Origin: Phenylobacterium sp. NIBR 498073
Lineage (GTDB): Bacteria; Pseudomonadota; Alphaproteobacteria; Caulobacterales; Caulobacteraceae
Assembly (NCBI RefSeq): GCF_027286305.1
Contig: NZ_CP114599.1
Coordinates: 496,001-560,000, forward strand
DNA: 64,000 nt
Direction of reading: 5' to 3'
The notes under the pieces were generated by a model, which did not search any database, was not told where the DNA came from, and saw only the letters and a list, made by a program, of their open reading frames with translations. This document shows positions 10,646 through 20,369 of the stretch, one piece after another (the first letter of the stretch is position 1; every line of letters starts with the position of its first letter). The translations under genes and the position numbers were made by a program.

Positions 10646-10681
10646 TTTTCCTCCCCCATCGTGATGGGAGAGGGAGGAAAA
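10646..10681 (-). other. Intercistronic hairpin holding the rlmH ribosome-binding site
   Basis: TTTTCCTCCC (10646-10655) pairs with GGGAGGAAAA (10672-10681), with an inner CATC/GATG stem and a GT loop. In the leftward mRNA the GGAGGAAAA just before the rlmH ATG (10639) falls in the 3' arm. It could hide the ribosome-binding site or simply be a small palindromic repeat. Confidence 0.6.
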
Positions 10682-10682
10682 A

Positions 10683-11138
10683 TCAGCTCGACGGCGTGCG
10701 ATGCGCGGAGTCGACCGACCAGATCTTCTCGATGTTGTAGAACTGGCGCACTTCCGGGCGGAACAGGTGGACGATCACGTCGCCGGTGTCGATCAGCACC
10801 CAGTCGCAGTGCGGCAGGCCTTCGACCCGGGCCTTGCCCAGGCCTTCTTCCTTCAGCGCGCGCAGCAGGTGGTCGGCCATCGCGCCGACATGACGGTGCG
10901 AACGCCCCGACGCCACGATCAACGCGTCGGCGACGGCGCTCTTGCCTTTCAGGTCGATGAAGACGACGTCCTGCGCCTTGTCATCGTCCAGGCGCTGCAG
11001 GATCAGTTCACCGAGGGCGGTGATCTTCGCCTCGGGGTTGGAAGAAGCGCCGGAAACCGGGGCTTCGTGCGCTCTAGGCGCAGGGTCAGGGCTCAGCGGG
11101 GTCGCTCCTTTGTTGCCTCGCTGGGAGACCCTTAGCAC
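10683..11138 (-). CDS. rsfS: Ribosome silencing factor RsfS
   Basis: RsfS binds ribosomal protein L14 and keeps 50S subunits from joining 30S during starvation. The domain is plain: DDDKAQDVVFIDLKGKSAVADALIVASG, then HVGAMADHLLRAL, DWVLIDTGDVIVHLF and YNIEKIW. The start is uncertain. GTG 11138 gives 151 residues. However AAAGGAG lies about 8 bases before an in-frame CTG at 11096, which would give a 137-residue protein closer to the usual length; no ATG lies between. Its usual neighbour nadD is upstream on the same strand. Confidence 0.93.
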   Translation of the reverse strand: MLRVSQRGNKGATPLSPDPAPRAHEAPVSGASSNPEAKITALGELILQRLDDDKAQDVVFIDLKGKSAVADALIVASGRSHRHVGAMADHLLRALKEEGLGKARVEGLPHCDWVLIDTGDVIVHLFRPEVRQFYNIEKIWSVDSAHRTPSS

Positions 11139-11227
11139 GGATTGGGGGCGTTGGTCAGCCCAGCGTCACGAGTCTTCAAGCCGGCAGCCGTGTGAACGTT
11201 CCGCCCGGGCCGTAATGTGACCTGCGG

Positions 11228-11878
11228 CTATTTGGCCTGGCGTGCGCGCAGGGCCGTCGAGGACTGGAAATTCAGCGGACCGGTGAGGAACACCCAGCGC
11301 GGCGGCTTGGCGCCGGGCAGCAGCTTGGCCTCCAGCAGCGAGACCCGGGCGCCGGCGAAGCGCCGGGCCGCGGGCGAGGAGCGGCTTTTCAGCGAAATCC
11401 ACGGCCGCGAGACCACGGCCACCGGCACCTGCGCCATGATCTGGGTCCAGCCACGCCAGCGGTGGAAGCTCGCCAGGCTGTCGGCGCCCATGATCCAGAC
11501 GAAGTCGACGCCGGGAAAGCGGGCTTTCAGGGCCTGGATGGTGTCGATGGTGTATTGCGAGCCGAGCCGGGTCTCGGCGTCGCTGACGATCATGCTGCGG
11601 CCGCGGGCGATGGCGCGGGCGGCGGCCACGCGCGTCTCCAGCGGCGCGGTCTCGTGCGCGGCCTTCAGCGGGTTCTGCGGCGAGACCAGCCAGATCACCC
11701 GGTCGAGCTGCAGACGCCGGCGCGCGGTCTCGGCGACGTGGGCATGGCCTTCGTGGGCCGGATTGAACGAGCCGCCATAGAGGCCGACGCGCATCCCCGG
11801 CTTCAGGTCGAAGCCGAGCCGCAGGGCTCCAGGACGCCCCGCAACAGGCCGGCGCCTAGCGGGTCCGGCGAACCACAT
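11228..11878 (-). CDS. nadD: Nicotinate-nucleotide adenylyltransferase
   Basis: NadD transfers AMP from ATP to nicotinate mononucleotide, the penultimate step of NAD synthesis. The nucleotidyltransferase motif GLYGGSFNPAHEGHAHVAE is near the N-terminus. VIWLVSPQNPLK, FVWIMGADSLASFHRW and the C-terminal STALRAR(Q) (ISSTxIR-like) are all present. From ATG 11878 the protein is 216 residues. An internal ATG at 11794 gives a more typical 188-residue enzyme beginning MRVGLYGGSF, so the first 28 residues may not be translated. The gene lies 15 bp after proA and leads into rsfS. Confidence 0.95.
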   Translation of the reverse strand: MWFAGPARRRPVAGRPGALRLGFDLKPGMRVGLYGGSFNPAHEGHAHVAETARRRLQLDRVIWLVSPQNPLKAAHETAPLETRVAAARAIARGRSMIVSDAETRLGSQYTIDTIQALKARFPGVDFVWIMGADSLASFHRWRGWTQIMAQVPVAVVSRPWISLKSRSSPAARRFAGARVSLLEAKLLPGAKPPRWVFLTGPLNFQSSTALRARQAK

Positions 11879-11893
11879 GGACGTCCCCGGATC

Positions 11894-13459
11894 TCAAAGC
11901 GTCTTCGCCGTGGCCGGATTGCGGTCGAGGTTGGGATCGCTCTGGCGGACCCGGGCGCGGACGGTGAACACCCCGTCGCCCGACAGCACCCCGCCGCGGG
12001 CGAACAGGCGGCCATGCTCCCAGTTGGAAAGGCCGAGCTCGGGCCGGTCCAGGGCGAACTGGCCGTCGACCCAGCGGGTGAAGCCGTCGCCGACGAAGGG
12101 GGCGTTGACGGCGCTATAGAAGCGCTCGTGCGCGGCGGCGTCCTGCGAAATCAGGCTGGCGGCGAACTGCGGGCTGTAGCGGTTGAAGAGGGCGGCGGCG
12201 CCCTCGACGCTGTCGACTAGCACCAGGGTCAGTTCCGGGGTCTCTTCCCACTCCCACTCGCGGGCCAGGTCGCGTTCGGCCAGCAGCTCCACCTTGGGCT
12301 CCTCGACGGCGCCCTCGGCGCGGCCGACGGTGACGCGGGCGGCTCGCCAGGCGGCGGGCAGGGCGCCTTCCGAACCCTCGACCACATGCAGCTTCACATT
12401 GCGGCGGCGCTCGCCGGCGAGGTCCAGGGCCTCGAGGAAGGCGGGAACGAGCGTCCCGGCGGCCTCGCGGACGATGGCGCAGACGTTGAGCGTGTTGCAG
12501 ACCTTGCGGTCGAGCGAGTGGTAGACGGCGGCCTTGAACCGGGCCGGGTCGGCGTCGGCGGCGGCCACCATCCAGGCGCCGCCCGTGCCGTGCAGGCTGA
12601 CCGGCGCGCCGGCCTGGCGGGCGATGGCGCCCAGCTGGGCCACGGCCGGGCCGGAGCCGCGGGCGACGGCCAGGGCCAGGCGCGGATCGGAGAACATCGC
12701 CCAACCGGCGGCGTGCTCGGGGCTGTCGACCAGGGCGGCCGCGCCGGGCGGCAGGCCGGCGGCCTGCAGCGCCGGGTCCAGCGCGTGCTCGACGATGGCG
12801 CGGGCGGTGCCCAGCGCGTCGGAGCCGATGCGGAAGACCACGGTATTGCCGGTGCGCAGCACGCCGGTGGCGTCGGCGAAGACGTTGGGACGGCCCTCGA
12901 AAATGAAGCCGACCACGCCCAGCGGGGCGGCGACCTGTTCGACGCTCCAGCCGGGATGCTCGACCCGCTCGACCAGCCGGCCGCGGCCGACCTTGGCGTC
13001 CCGCCAGACGTGGAGGCCGGCGATCATGTCGGCGCGCATCGCCGCGTTGACCGCCAGGCGGGTGGTGGAGCGGCCCCTTGCTTGGGCGCGGGCGACGTCC
13101 TCGGCGTTGGCCTTGGCGATCGCGCCCCAGGCGCCGTCGTCGGCCAGGTTGTCCGCAAAGGCTGCGAAGAAGGCGGTGATGGCGTCGTCGCCGACCTGGG
13201 CGAGCTGGCCGAATGCGTCGTGGGCGCGGCCCACGGCGCCGGCGGCGATCGCTTGGACGGACGCCGGCACATGCAGCAGGTCGCCGGTTTCCTGGACCAC
13301 CACCAGCCGGTCGCCCGGCTTGAAGGCGGCCGCCAGCTTGTCGGAGACATAGGCCACGCGGTCGCCGCCGAACGGAATCGGCATGCCGGCGACCAGCGTC
13401 TCCAGCTTGCCCGTCCGGGCTCCCGTCTCGGCCTTGGTGCTCGCCGCCGCGTCGTCCAT
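11894..13459 (-). CDS. proA: Glutamate-5-semialdehyde dehydrogenase (gamma-glutamyl phosphate reductase), long form
   Basis: An aldehyde-dehydrogenase-fold enzyme of 521 residues. It is placed as ProA, which reduces gamma-glutamyl phosphate to glutamate semialdehyde in proline synthesis, by its position right after proB. LGVVGFIFEGRPNVFADATG is the ProA cofactor-binding region, and VCNTLNVCAIV holds the predicted nucleophilic cysteine. Typical ProA is about 420 residues; here ~95 extra N-terminal residues precede the catalytic fold, and the usual IPRGG motif reads VARGSG. It is thus a divergent ProA and could have a shifted substrate range. ATG 13459 is the first start and no better one is evident. 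Confidence 0.83.
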   Translation of the reverse strand: MDDAAASTKAETGARTGKLETLVAGMPIPFGGDRVAYVSDKLAAAFKPGDRLVVVQETGDLLHVPASVQAIAAGAVGRAHDAFGQLAQVGDDAITAFFAAFADNLADDGAWGAIAKANAEDVARAQARGRSTTRLAVNAAMRADMIAGLHVWRDAKVGRGRLVERVEHPGWSVEQVAAPLGVVGFIFEGRPNVFADATGVLRTGNTVVFRIGSDALGTARAIVEHALDPALQAAGLPPGAAALVDSPEHAAGWAMFSDPRLALAVARGSGPAVAQLGAIARQAGAPVSLHGTGGAWMVAAADADPARFKAAVYHSLDRKVCNTLNVCAIVREAAGTLVPAFLEALDLAGERRRNVKLHVVEGSEGALPAAWRAARVTVGRAEGAVEEPKVELLAERDLAREWEWEETPELTLVLVDSVEGAAALFNRYSPQFAASLISQDAAAHERFYSAVNAPFVGDGFTRWVDGQFALDRPELGLSNWEHGRLFARGGVLSGDGVFTVRARVRQSDPNLDRNPATAKTL

Positions 13460-13530
13460 TACGCGCCCTAATGCTCAGTTTGAGGTTTAGTAGGCCCCTT
13501 TAGGGCCTGTCGCAAATCCGCAATCGTCGG

Positions 13531-15779
<2,249 letters not shown>

Positions 15780-16316
15780 TCAAGCCAGCCACACCATCAT
15801 CCGGGTCGGGGTGGCCCGGCCGCCGCGGGCGATCGACGGGCGCAACTCGACATCGCCGGTGTAGAGGAAGCCGGCGTTGCACAGCACCTGGCCCGAGGCC
15901 GGGTTGTCGGCGAAGTGGCCGGCATGCATGTAGCGCCGACCCCAGGTGCGGTGCGCCCAGACCAGCGCGCCGCTGGCGGCCTCGGTGGCGTAGCCCTGGC
16001 CCCAGTAGGGGCGGCCGATCCAGTAGCCGATCTCGCGCTCGCCGCCCTCGCGGGTGTCGAAGCCCAGCACGCCGATGGCGCCGTGCTCGGGGTGGTCGAC
16101 GACGAACACCGCCTCGCGGGCGGGATCGGCCTCGCTGGCCTTCTCCAGGAAGCCTTCGGCGTGCTCAACCCCGTAGGGATAGGGCATGCCCGTGGTCATG
16201 CGGGCCACGTCGAAGTCGTTGGCGAAGCTCGCCAGGCGGGCTGCGTCGGCCTTGCGGGCCTTACGCAGCCGCAGCCGCTGCGTCGTGATGACGGGCTCCA
16301 GTTCGATCGCGCACAT
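15780..16316 (-). CDS. GNAT family N-acetyltransferase (RimJ/RimL-like)
   Basis: A 178-residue acetyltransferase of the RimJ/RimL subgroup, which uses acetyl-CoA to modify protein N-termini or small amines. The family opening TTQRLRLRKARKADAARL is clear. The acetyl-CoA pyrophosphate-binding motif is in GYWIGRPYWGQGYATEAASG, and the later ADNPASGQVLCNAGFLYTGDV is the usual C-terminal strand-helix unit. The target is not predictable. It lies between rpmA and obgE, separated from rpmA by a strong terminator. Confidence 0.92.
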   Translation of the reverse strand: MCAIELEPVITTQRLRLRKARKADAARLASFANDFDVARMTTGMPYPYGVEHAEGFLEKASEADPAREAVFVVDHPEHGAIGVLGFDTREGGEREIGYWIGRPYWGQGYATEAASGALVWAHRTWGRRYMHAGHFADNPASGQVLCNAGFLYTGDVELRPSIARGGRATPTRMMVWLA

Positions 16317-16353
16317 TGGTCTACCTCCCGGCCCTCTGTCGGGGCCCCAGAAC

Positions 16354-16390
16354 GCAAAGAGGGGGAGTCCGGCGGTCCGGACTCCCCCTC
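16354..16390 (-). terminator. Rho-independent terminator of the rplU-rpmA operon
   Basis: A perfect 14-bp stem, GAGGGGGAGTCCGG (16359-16372) with CCGGACTCCCCCTC (16377-16390), has a 4-base loop. On the leftward strand it is followed by TTTGCG. It lies ~60 bp after rpmA. Confidence 0.85.
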
Positions 16391-16447
16391 GGAAGCACTC
16401 TGCCCGGTCCGCCTTACGGCGAACCCGGTTTCAAGAGGTTCGCCTGA

Positions 16448-16714
16448 TTATTCAGCTGCTTGGGCCACAACCACGTTCACGTAGGTGCGGTCGTCGCGCT
16501 TGGTCACGAATTTCACGGCGCCGGCGGCGGTCGCGAAGAGGGTGTGGTCCTTGCCGATGCCGACGTTGTCGCCCGGGAAGAACTTCGTGCCGCGCTGGCG
16601 CACGATGATGTTGCCGCCGACGACAGCTTCACCACCGAACTTCTTGACGCCAAGGCGGCGGCCAGCCGAGTCGCGACCGTTGCGCGAAGAGCCGCCAGAT
16701 TTCTTGTGAGCCAT
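16448..16714 (-). CDS. rpmA: 50S ribosomal protein L27
   Basis: An 88-residue L27, a large-subunit protein whose N-terminal arm reaches the peptidyl transferase centre. [26 protein letters not shown] and [29 protein letters not shown] sequence are near-invariant. The N-terminus begins directly with the mature tail, so no prepeptide cleavage is needed, unlike Firmicutes L27. It lies 28 bp after rplU in the universal rplU-rpmA pair and ends at a strong terminator. Confidence 0.98.
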   Translation of the reverse strand: MAHKKSGGSSRNGRDSAGRRLGVKKFGGEAVVGGNIIVRQRGTKFFPGDNVGIGKDHTLFATAAGAVKFVTKRDDRTYVNVVVAQAAE

Positions 16715-16742
16715 AGCTCTCTCCTAACTCTCTAGTGCGCGC

Positions 16743-17246
16743 TTATTCGGCGGCGTCGTCAGACTTCTTGGCGGCGGCCTTCTTCGGCGCAGCCTTCTTG
16801 GCCGGAGCTTCGGCCTTGGCCGGGGCGGCCGCAGCTTCCAGTTCGGCGACCACGTTCTTCAGGTTACGGGCGCGAGCGTCCAGCAGGGCCTTCGAGGTCA
16901 GGTCGACCTTGCCGTCCCACTTGGCCGACTTGCCGGCGCCGTCGATCGCGGTGACGCGCAGGACGGTTTCCGACTGGCGGTGACCGCGGGTGCGGCGATA
17001 GCCCTGGCGGCGGATCTTCTTGAAGATCTTCACCTTCTCGCCCTTGCGGGTTTCGATCAGGGTGGCCGAGACCTTCGCGCCATCGACCAGCGGGGCGCCG
17101 ATGGTCACGGCCTCGCCGTCACCGACCATGAGGACGTCGCCGAACGCGACTTCCGCACCGGGTTCACCGTCGAGCTTTTCGACGACCAGCAGGTCACCGG
17201 CTTGAACCCGGTACTGCTTTCCGCCGGTTTTGATCACCGCGTACAT
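16743..17246 (-). CDS. rplU: 50S ribosomal protein L21 with Lys/Ala-rich C-terminal tail
   Basis: L21 binds 23S rRNA in the large subunit. The canonical domain spans residues 1-~102 (MYAVIKTGGKQYRVQAGD through YRRTRGHRQSETVLRVTAI). It is followed by ~65 additional residues: a short acidic/helical segment and then a Lys/Ala/Pro tail (KKAAPKKAAAKKSDDAAE). Total length is 167 against about 103 in E. coli. Extended L21 tails occur across alphaproteobacteria; the role is unknown. A good sigma70-type promoter lies 70-95 bp upstream, overlapping the end of the neighbouring transporter gene. Confidence 0.97.
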   Translation of the reverse strand: MYAVIKTGGKQYRVQAGDLLVVEKLDGEPGAEVAFGDVLMVGDGEAVTIGAPLVDGAKVSATLIETRKGEKVKIFKKIRRQGYRRTRGHRQSETVLRVTAIDGAGKSAKWDGKVDLTSKALLDARARNLKNVVAELEAAAAPAKAEAPAKKAAPKKAAAKKSDDAAE

Positions 17247-17314
17247 CGTTGGCGCCTTGGACTATAGCAAAATGGATTGCGCCCGCGAGATAGCCCGCGG
17301 GCGAGAGGCGCGGA

Positions 17315-17342
17315 CTTATACAGAGGGACCGTTGAGAGTCAA
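17315..17342 (-). promoter_or_regulatory. Predicted housekeeping promoter of rplU-rpmA
   Basis: On the leftward strand TTGACT (17342-17337) and TATAAG (17320-17315) are separated by 16 bp, close to the sigma70/RpoD consensus. The -35 element overlaps the stop codon of the DmeF-like gene. The predicted 5' leader of rplU is about 60 nt. Confidence 0.6.
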
Positions 17343-18256
17343 CGCGCCTGGCGTGTTTCTACGGTGACGTGGCTCAGGCCCGGCAAGCCGGCGAGCCTCG
17401 CGCGGTAGATCTCGGACGGCTGGGCGTCCCGCGACTCGACCACGACGATGGCGGCGTGGTGGCCGGGGCCCAGGCGCCAGAGGTGCAGATCGAGCAGCCG
17501 TTCGCCGCCGGCTTCCATCCGCCGGCGGATCTCGGCGGTCAGTTCGGGCGAGGGATTGACGTCGAGCAGCACCGCGCCGGTGCGGACCATCAGCCGCCAG
17601 GCGAAGTGCGCCAGCAACACCGCGCCGGCCAGGCCGGCCAGGGCGTCGGCCCAGGCCCAGCCGAACAGGCGGCCGAGCCCAAGCCCGGCGATGGCCAGCG
17701 CCGACACCGCCGCGTCCCCCGCCAGGTGCAGATGCGCGGCCGACAGGTTGAGGTCGCCGTCGCGGTCATGGGCGTGAGCGTGTGCCGGCCGCAGCAGCCA
17801 CATGCAGACCAAATTGACCGCCAGGGCCGCGCCGGCCAGGGCCAGGGCCCCGTCATAGGCCACCGGCGAAGGCGACAGCACGCGATGGCTGCTCTCCACG
17901 GCGACCAGCACGGCGCTGACCGCCAGCACGGCGGCGTTGGCGAACCCGGCCAGATAGCCGAGTTTGCCGGTGCCGAACGAGAAGCGTGGATCCTGGGCGT
18001 AGCGTCGGGCCATCCGATATGCGCCCGCGGCCACCACCAGGGCCGCGACGTGGGCGGCCATGTGCACGCCGTTGGCGATCAGGGCCATGGAATTGAAGAT
18101 CAGGCCGCCGCCGATCTGGCCGGCCAGGGTCAGCACGCAGATCGCCGCTACCAGCCAGGTCCGTCGCTCGTTTCGGGCGTGGTCGGCGCCCAGATAGACG
18201 CGATCGCCCCGAAAGGCGTCCATCTGTCCTTGGCGTTCGGGGGCGGAGGCGGTCAC
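17339..18256 (-). CDS. dmeF: Cation diffusion facilitator transporter, DmeF-like
   Basis: A 305-residue CDF exporter that swaps protons for divalent metals (Zn, Co or Ni) across the inner membrane. YLGADHARNERRTWLV, NSMALIANGVHMAAHVAAL and RFSFGTGKLGYLAGFANA match the DmeF cobalt/nickel subgroup. NGVHMAAH carries metal-site residues of TM2, and a His-rich loop (HAHAHDRDGDLN) precedes the second site LHLAGDAAVSA. About six membrane helices are visible. The start GTG 18256 lies ~12 bases after TATATAAGG, so the message may be nearly leaderless; ATG 18223 is an alternative. It diverges from the COG0523 GTPase, itself a metal-homeostasis protein. Confidence 0.88.
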   Translation of the reverse strand: MTASAPERQGQMDAFRGDRVYLGADHARNERRTWLVAAICVLTLAGQIGGGLIFNSMALIANGVHMAAHVAALVVAAGAYRMARRYAQDPRFSFGTGKLGYLAGFANAAVLAVSAVLVAVESSHRVLSPSPVAYDGALALAGAALAVNLVCMWLLRPAHAHAHDRDGDLNLSAAHLHLAGDAAVSALAIAGLGLGRLFGWAWADALAGLAGAVLLAHFAWRLMVRTGAVLLDVNPSPELTAEIRRRMEAGGERLLDLHLWRLGPGHHAAIVVVESRDAQPSEIYRARLAGLPGLSHVTVETRQAR

Positions 18257-18375
18257 TGTGGCCCTTATATAGAGCGGCGGTCAGGGAGCGTGATAGCCGA
18301 AGTGGAAACCGGTTCGGCGGCGATCACGCCCCAGCAGGTAGTTTCGCCATTTCCGCCGGGAGAGGACGTGGGCGC

Positions 18376-18402
18376 GGTGTTATTCGATAACACCTATATA
18401 AT
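18376..18402 (+). promoter_or_regulatory. Zur-type operator overlapping the cobW-family promoter
   Basis: GGTGTTATTCGATAACACC (18376-18394) is a perfect palindrome of 8-bp arms around a 3-base centre. Its core TGTTAT-N3-ATAACA matches the Zur box core TGTTATANTATAACA in half-sites and spacing. A consensus -10 TATAAT follows at 18397-18402, so a bound repressor would block this promoter. Confidence 0.65.
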
Positions 18403-18455
18403 GGTCAAGCGGTCGAAGGCCGCAGCCTGTTCCCTTCGCCTCGATCAATGACTAG

Positions 18456-19529
18456 ATGACGTCCATGACCGACAAGACCCCCGTCACCGTCCTGACCGGC
18501 TATCTCGGCGCCGGCAAGACCACGCTCTTGAACCGCATCCTCACCGAGGACCACGGCAAGAAGTACGCCGTCATCGTCAACGAGTTCGGCGAGGTGGGGA
18601 TCGACAACGACCTCATCGTCGGCGCGGACGAAGAAGTGTTCGAGATGAACAACGGCTGCGTCTGCTGCACCGTGCGCGGCGACCTGATCCGCGTGCTGTC
18701 CGGCCTCATGAAGCGCAAGGGCAAGTTCGACGCCATCGTGGTCGAGACCACCGGCCTGGCCGATCCGGGCCCGGTCGCCCAGACCTTCTTCGTCGACGAC
18801 GACGTGAAGGCCAAGACCCAGCTCGACAGCGTCACCACCGTAGTCGACGCCAAGCACCTGCCGCTGCGGCTGGCCGATTCCAAGGAAGCGGTCGAGCAGA
18901 TCGCCTTCGCCGACCAGATCGTGCTGAACAAGACCGATCTCGTCACCGAGGACGAGTTGCGCAGCGTCGAGGCGGCGATCCGCCGGCTGAACCCGCTGGC
19001 GCCGATCCACCGCACCCAACGTTCGCAAGTGCCGCTCGAGGCGATTCTCGGCCGCGGCAGCTTCGACCTGGCGCGCATCACCGAGGTGCAGCCGGAATTC
19101 CTCAATCCCGCCCATGGCGAACCGGGCCACGTTCACGACGAGCACTGCGACCATGATCACGACCATCATCATCACCACGGCGATCATGACCACGGTCACC
19201 ACGACCATGATCATGCGGACCATGCGGCGGCAGCGGGCATTCGCGGCATCTCGCTCACGCTCGACAAGCCGATCCACGGGCAACGGGTGACCAACTGGCT
19301 GAACCAGGTGCTGCAGGACCAAGGTCCTGATATCCTGCGCGCCAAGGGCATCCTCGACGTCCAGGGCGAGGACCGCCGCCTGGTGTTCCAGGCCGTGCAC
19401 ATGATCCTTGAGGGCGACTTCCAGGGGCAGTGGAAGGACGGCGACAAGCGCTACAGCCGGCTGGTGTTCATCGGCCGCAACCTCGACGAGGCCAAGCTGC
19501 GCGAAGGCTTCGAGGCCTGCGCGGCGTAG
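18456..19529 (+). CDS. CobW/COG0523 family metal-handling GTPase with His-rich loop
   Basis: A 357-residue G3E-family GTPase that probably acts as a zinc or cobalt metallochaperone. P-loop GYLGAGKTT lies at residues ~15-23, the signature metal site C-V-C-C at Cys68/70/71, [12 protein letters not shown] is the Walker B/switch region and LNKTDLV the base-specificity motif. Around residues 225-255 lies a dense His/Asp stretch, a probable metal reservoir. The C-terminal CobW_C domain follows. ATG 18456 and ATG 18465 are both possible. A Zur-type operator at the promoter suggests induction under zinc starvation. It diverges from a CDF exporter. Confidence 0.93.
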   Translation: MTSMTDKTPVTVLTGYLGAGKTTLLNRILTEDHGKKYAVIVNEFGEVGIDNDLIVGADEEVFEMNNGCVCCTVRGDLIRVLSGLMKRKGKFDAIVVETTGLADPGPVAQTFFVDDDVKAKTQLDSVTTVVDAKHLPLRLADSKEAVEQIAFADQIVLNKTDLVTEDELRSVEAAIRRLNPLAPIHRTQRSQVPLEAILGRGSFDLARITEVQPEFLNPAHGEPGHVHDEHCDHDHDHHHHHGDHDHGHHDHDHADHAAAAGIRGISLTLDKPIHGQRVTNWLNQVLQDQGPDILRAKGILDVQGEDRRLVFQAVHMILEGDFQGQWKDGDKRYSRLVFIGRNLDEAKLREGFEACAA

Positions 19530-19540
19530 ATCTGCAGTTG

Positions 19541-19661
19541 CTCCTCCTCTGGGGGAGCTGTCAGCCGAATGGCTGACTGAGGGGGGCGTTGGCGCTCGTC
19601 GTTGAGAGCGGTCCCCCTCCGTCCCGCCTTCGGCGGTCCACCTTCCCCAGCGGGGGAGGAA
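19541..19661. repeat. GC-rich palindromic intergenic repeat
   Basis: A roughly 120-bp imperfect palindrome bounded by TCCTCCTCTGGGGGA and TCCCCAGCGGGGGAGGA, with internal hairpins such as TCAGCC-GAAT-GGCTGA and CCGCCTTCGGCGG. It sits between the convergent cobW-family and exbD genes. I recall similar elements as common in Caulobacteraceae intergenic DNA. No coding potential. Confidence 0.7.
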
Positions 19662-19674
19662 TTGAGCGCATAAG

Positions 19675-19712
19675 AAAAAGGCCCGCCCGGGTTTCCCTGG
19701 GCGGGCCTTTCT
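19675..19712. terminator. Bidirectional terminator between cobW-family gene and exbD
   Basis: GGCCCGCCCGGG (19680-19691), loop TTT, then CCCTGGGCGGGCC (19695-19707) and TTTCT. The left flank is AAAAA, giving a T-run in the opposite direction. It serves two convergent genes. Confidence 0.85.
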
Positions 19713-19732
19713 ATTCGCGTCCGAAGATCTGC

Positions 19733-20164
19733 TTAGAGTTCTTCGTTGATCAGGGCGACTTGGAAGTAGCCGTTGCCCTGCAGGGTGTTCATCACCGCCA
19801 TGAAGTCGCCGTAGCGAACGGTCCGGTCGGCGCGGATGTAGACGCGCTCTTCGGTCGGTTCCGGCTTGTTCAGGATGCGGGCCAGATCCGCCGGCAGCGT
19901 GTCCAGCGACGTCGGGACGTCGCCGATGAACACCTTGCCGCCTTGCTGAACGTTGATCAGCGTCGGCTCTTCGACCTTCGTACCCGGAGGCGGCGGAACC
20001 GCCGGCGGCAGGTCGAGCTTAATCGACACCGTCGCCGCGGGGATCGACACCATGAAGATGATGAGGAGCACCAGCATCACGTCCACGAAGGGCGTGACGT
20101 TGATGTCGCTGTTTTGGCCGAGGTCGAACTTGCCGCCGCCTCCGCCTCCCAGCTTCGCACCCAT
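19733..20164 (-). CDS. exbD: Biopolymer transport protein ExbD/TolR family (orphan)
   Basis: A 143-residue inner-membrane protein with one N-terminal helix. A glycine-rich start is followed by DINVTPFVDVMLVLLIIFMVS, the ExbD/TolR signature. The Asp in FVDV is the proton-motive residue used with ExbB/TolQ to energise TonB- or TolA-dependent processes. The rest is a periplasmic domain. No exbB, tolQ or tonB lies beside it: the gene stands alone between a terminator and a divergent WD40 gene. Its partner must be encoded elsewhere. TonB-linked energising of receptors such as the siderophore receptor at 48-50 kb is plausible but unproven. Confidence 0.92.
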   Translation of the reverse strand: MGAKLGGGGGGKFDLGQNSDINVTPFVDVMLVLLIIFMVSIPAATVSIKLDLPPAVPPPPGTKVEEPTLINVQQGGKVFIGDVPTSLDTLPADLARILNKPEPTEERVYIRADRTVRYGDFMAVMNTLQGNGYFQVALINEEL

Positions 20165-20369
20165 ATGAATTTCCTTCCCTAGGGCCCCTACACTGGGGCC
20201 GCCGCACAGTCAGCGACACCCTTCGCTAAACAAAATGCGCTTGTAAAGCCCGAACCTGCGAACTTGGGTTCATCAGACGGCCTGCTCTGCTCGGCGCCTG
20301 TTTGCCGGGCGTGAATCCGAGCGATTCCGCCTCTCGCCAAGACCAATGTTAGGCAGGTAAGACCGCGCC

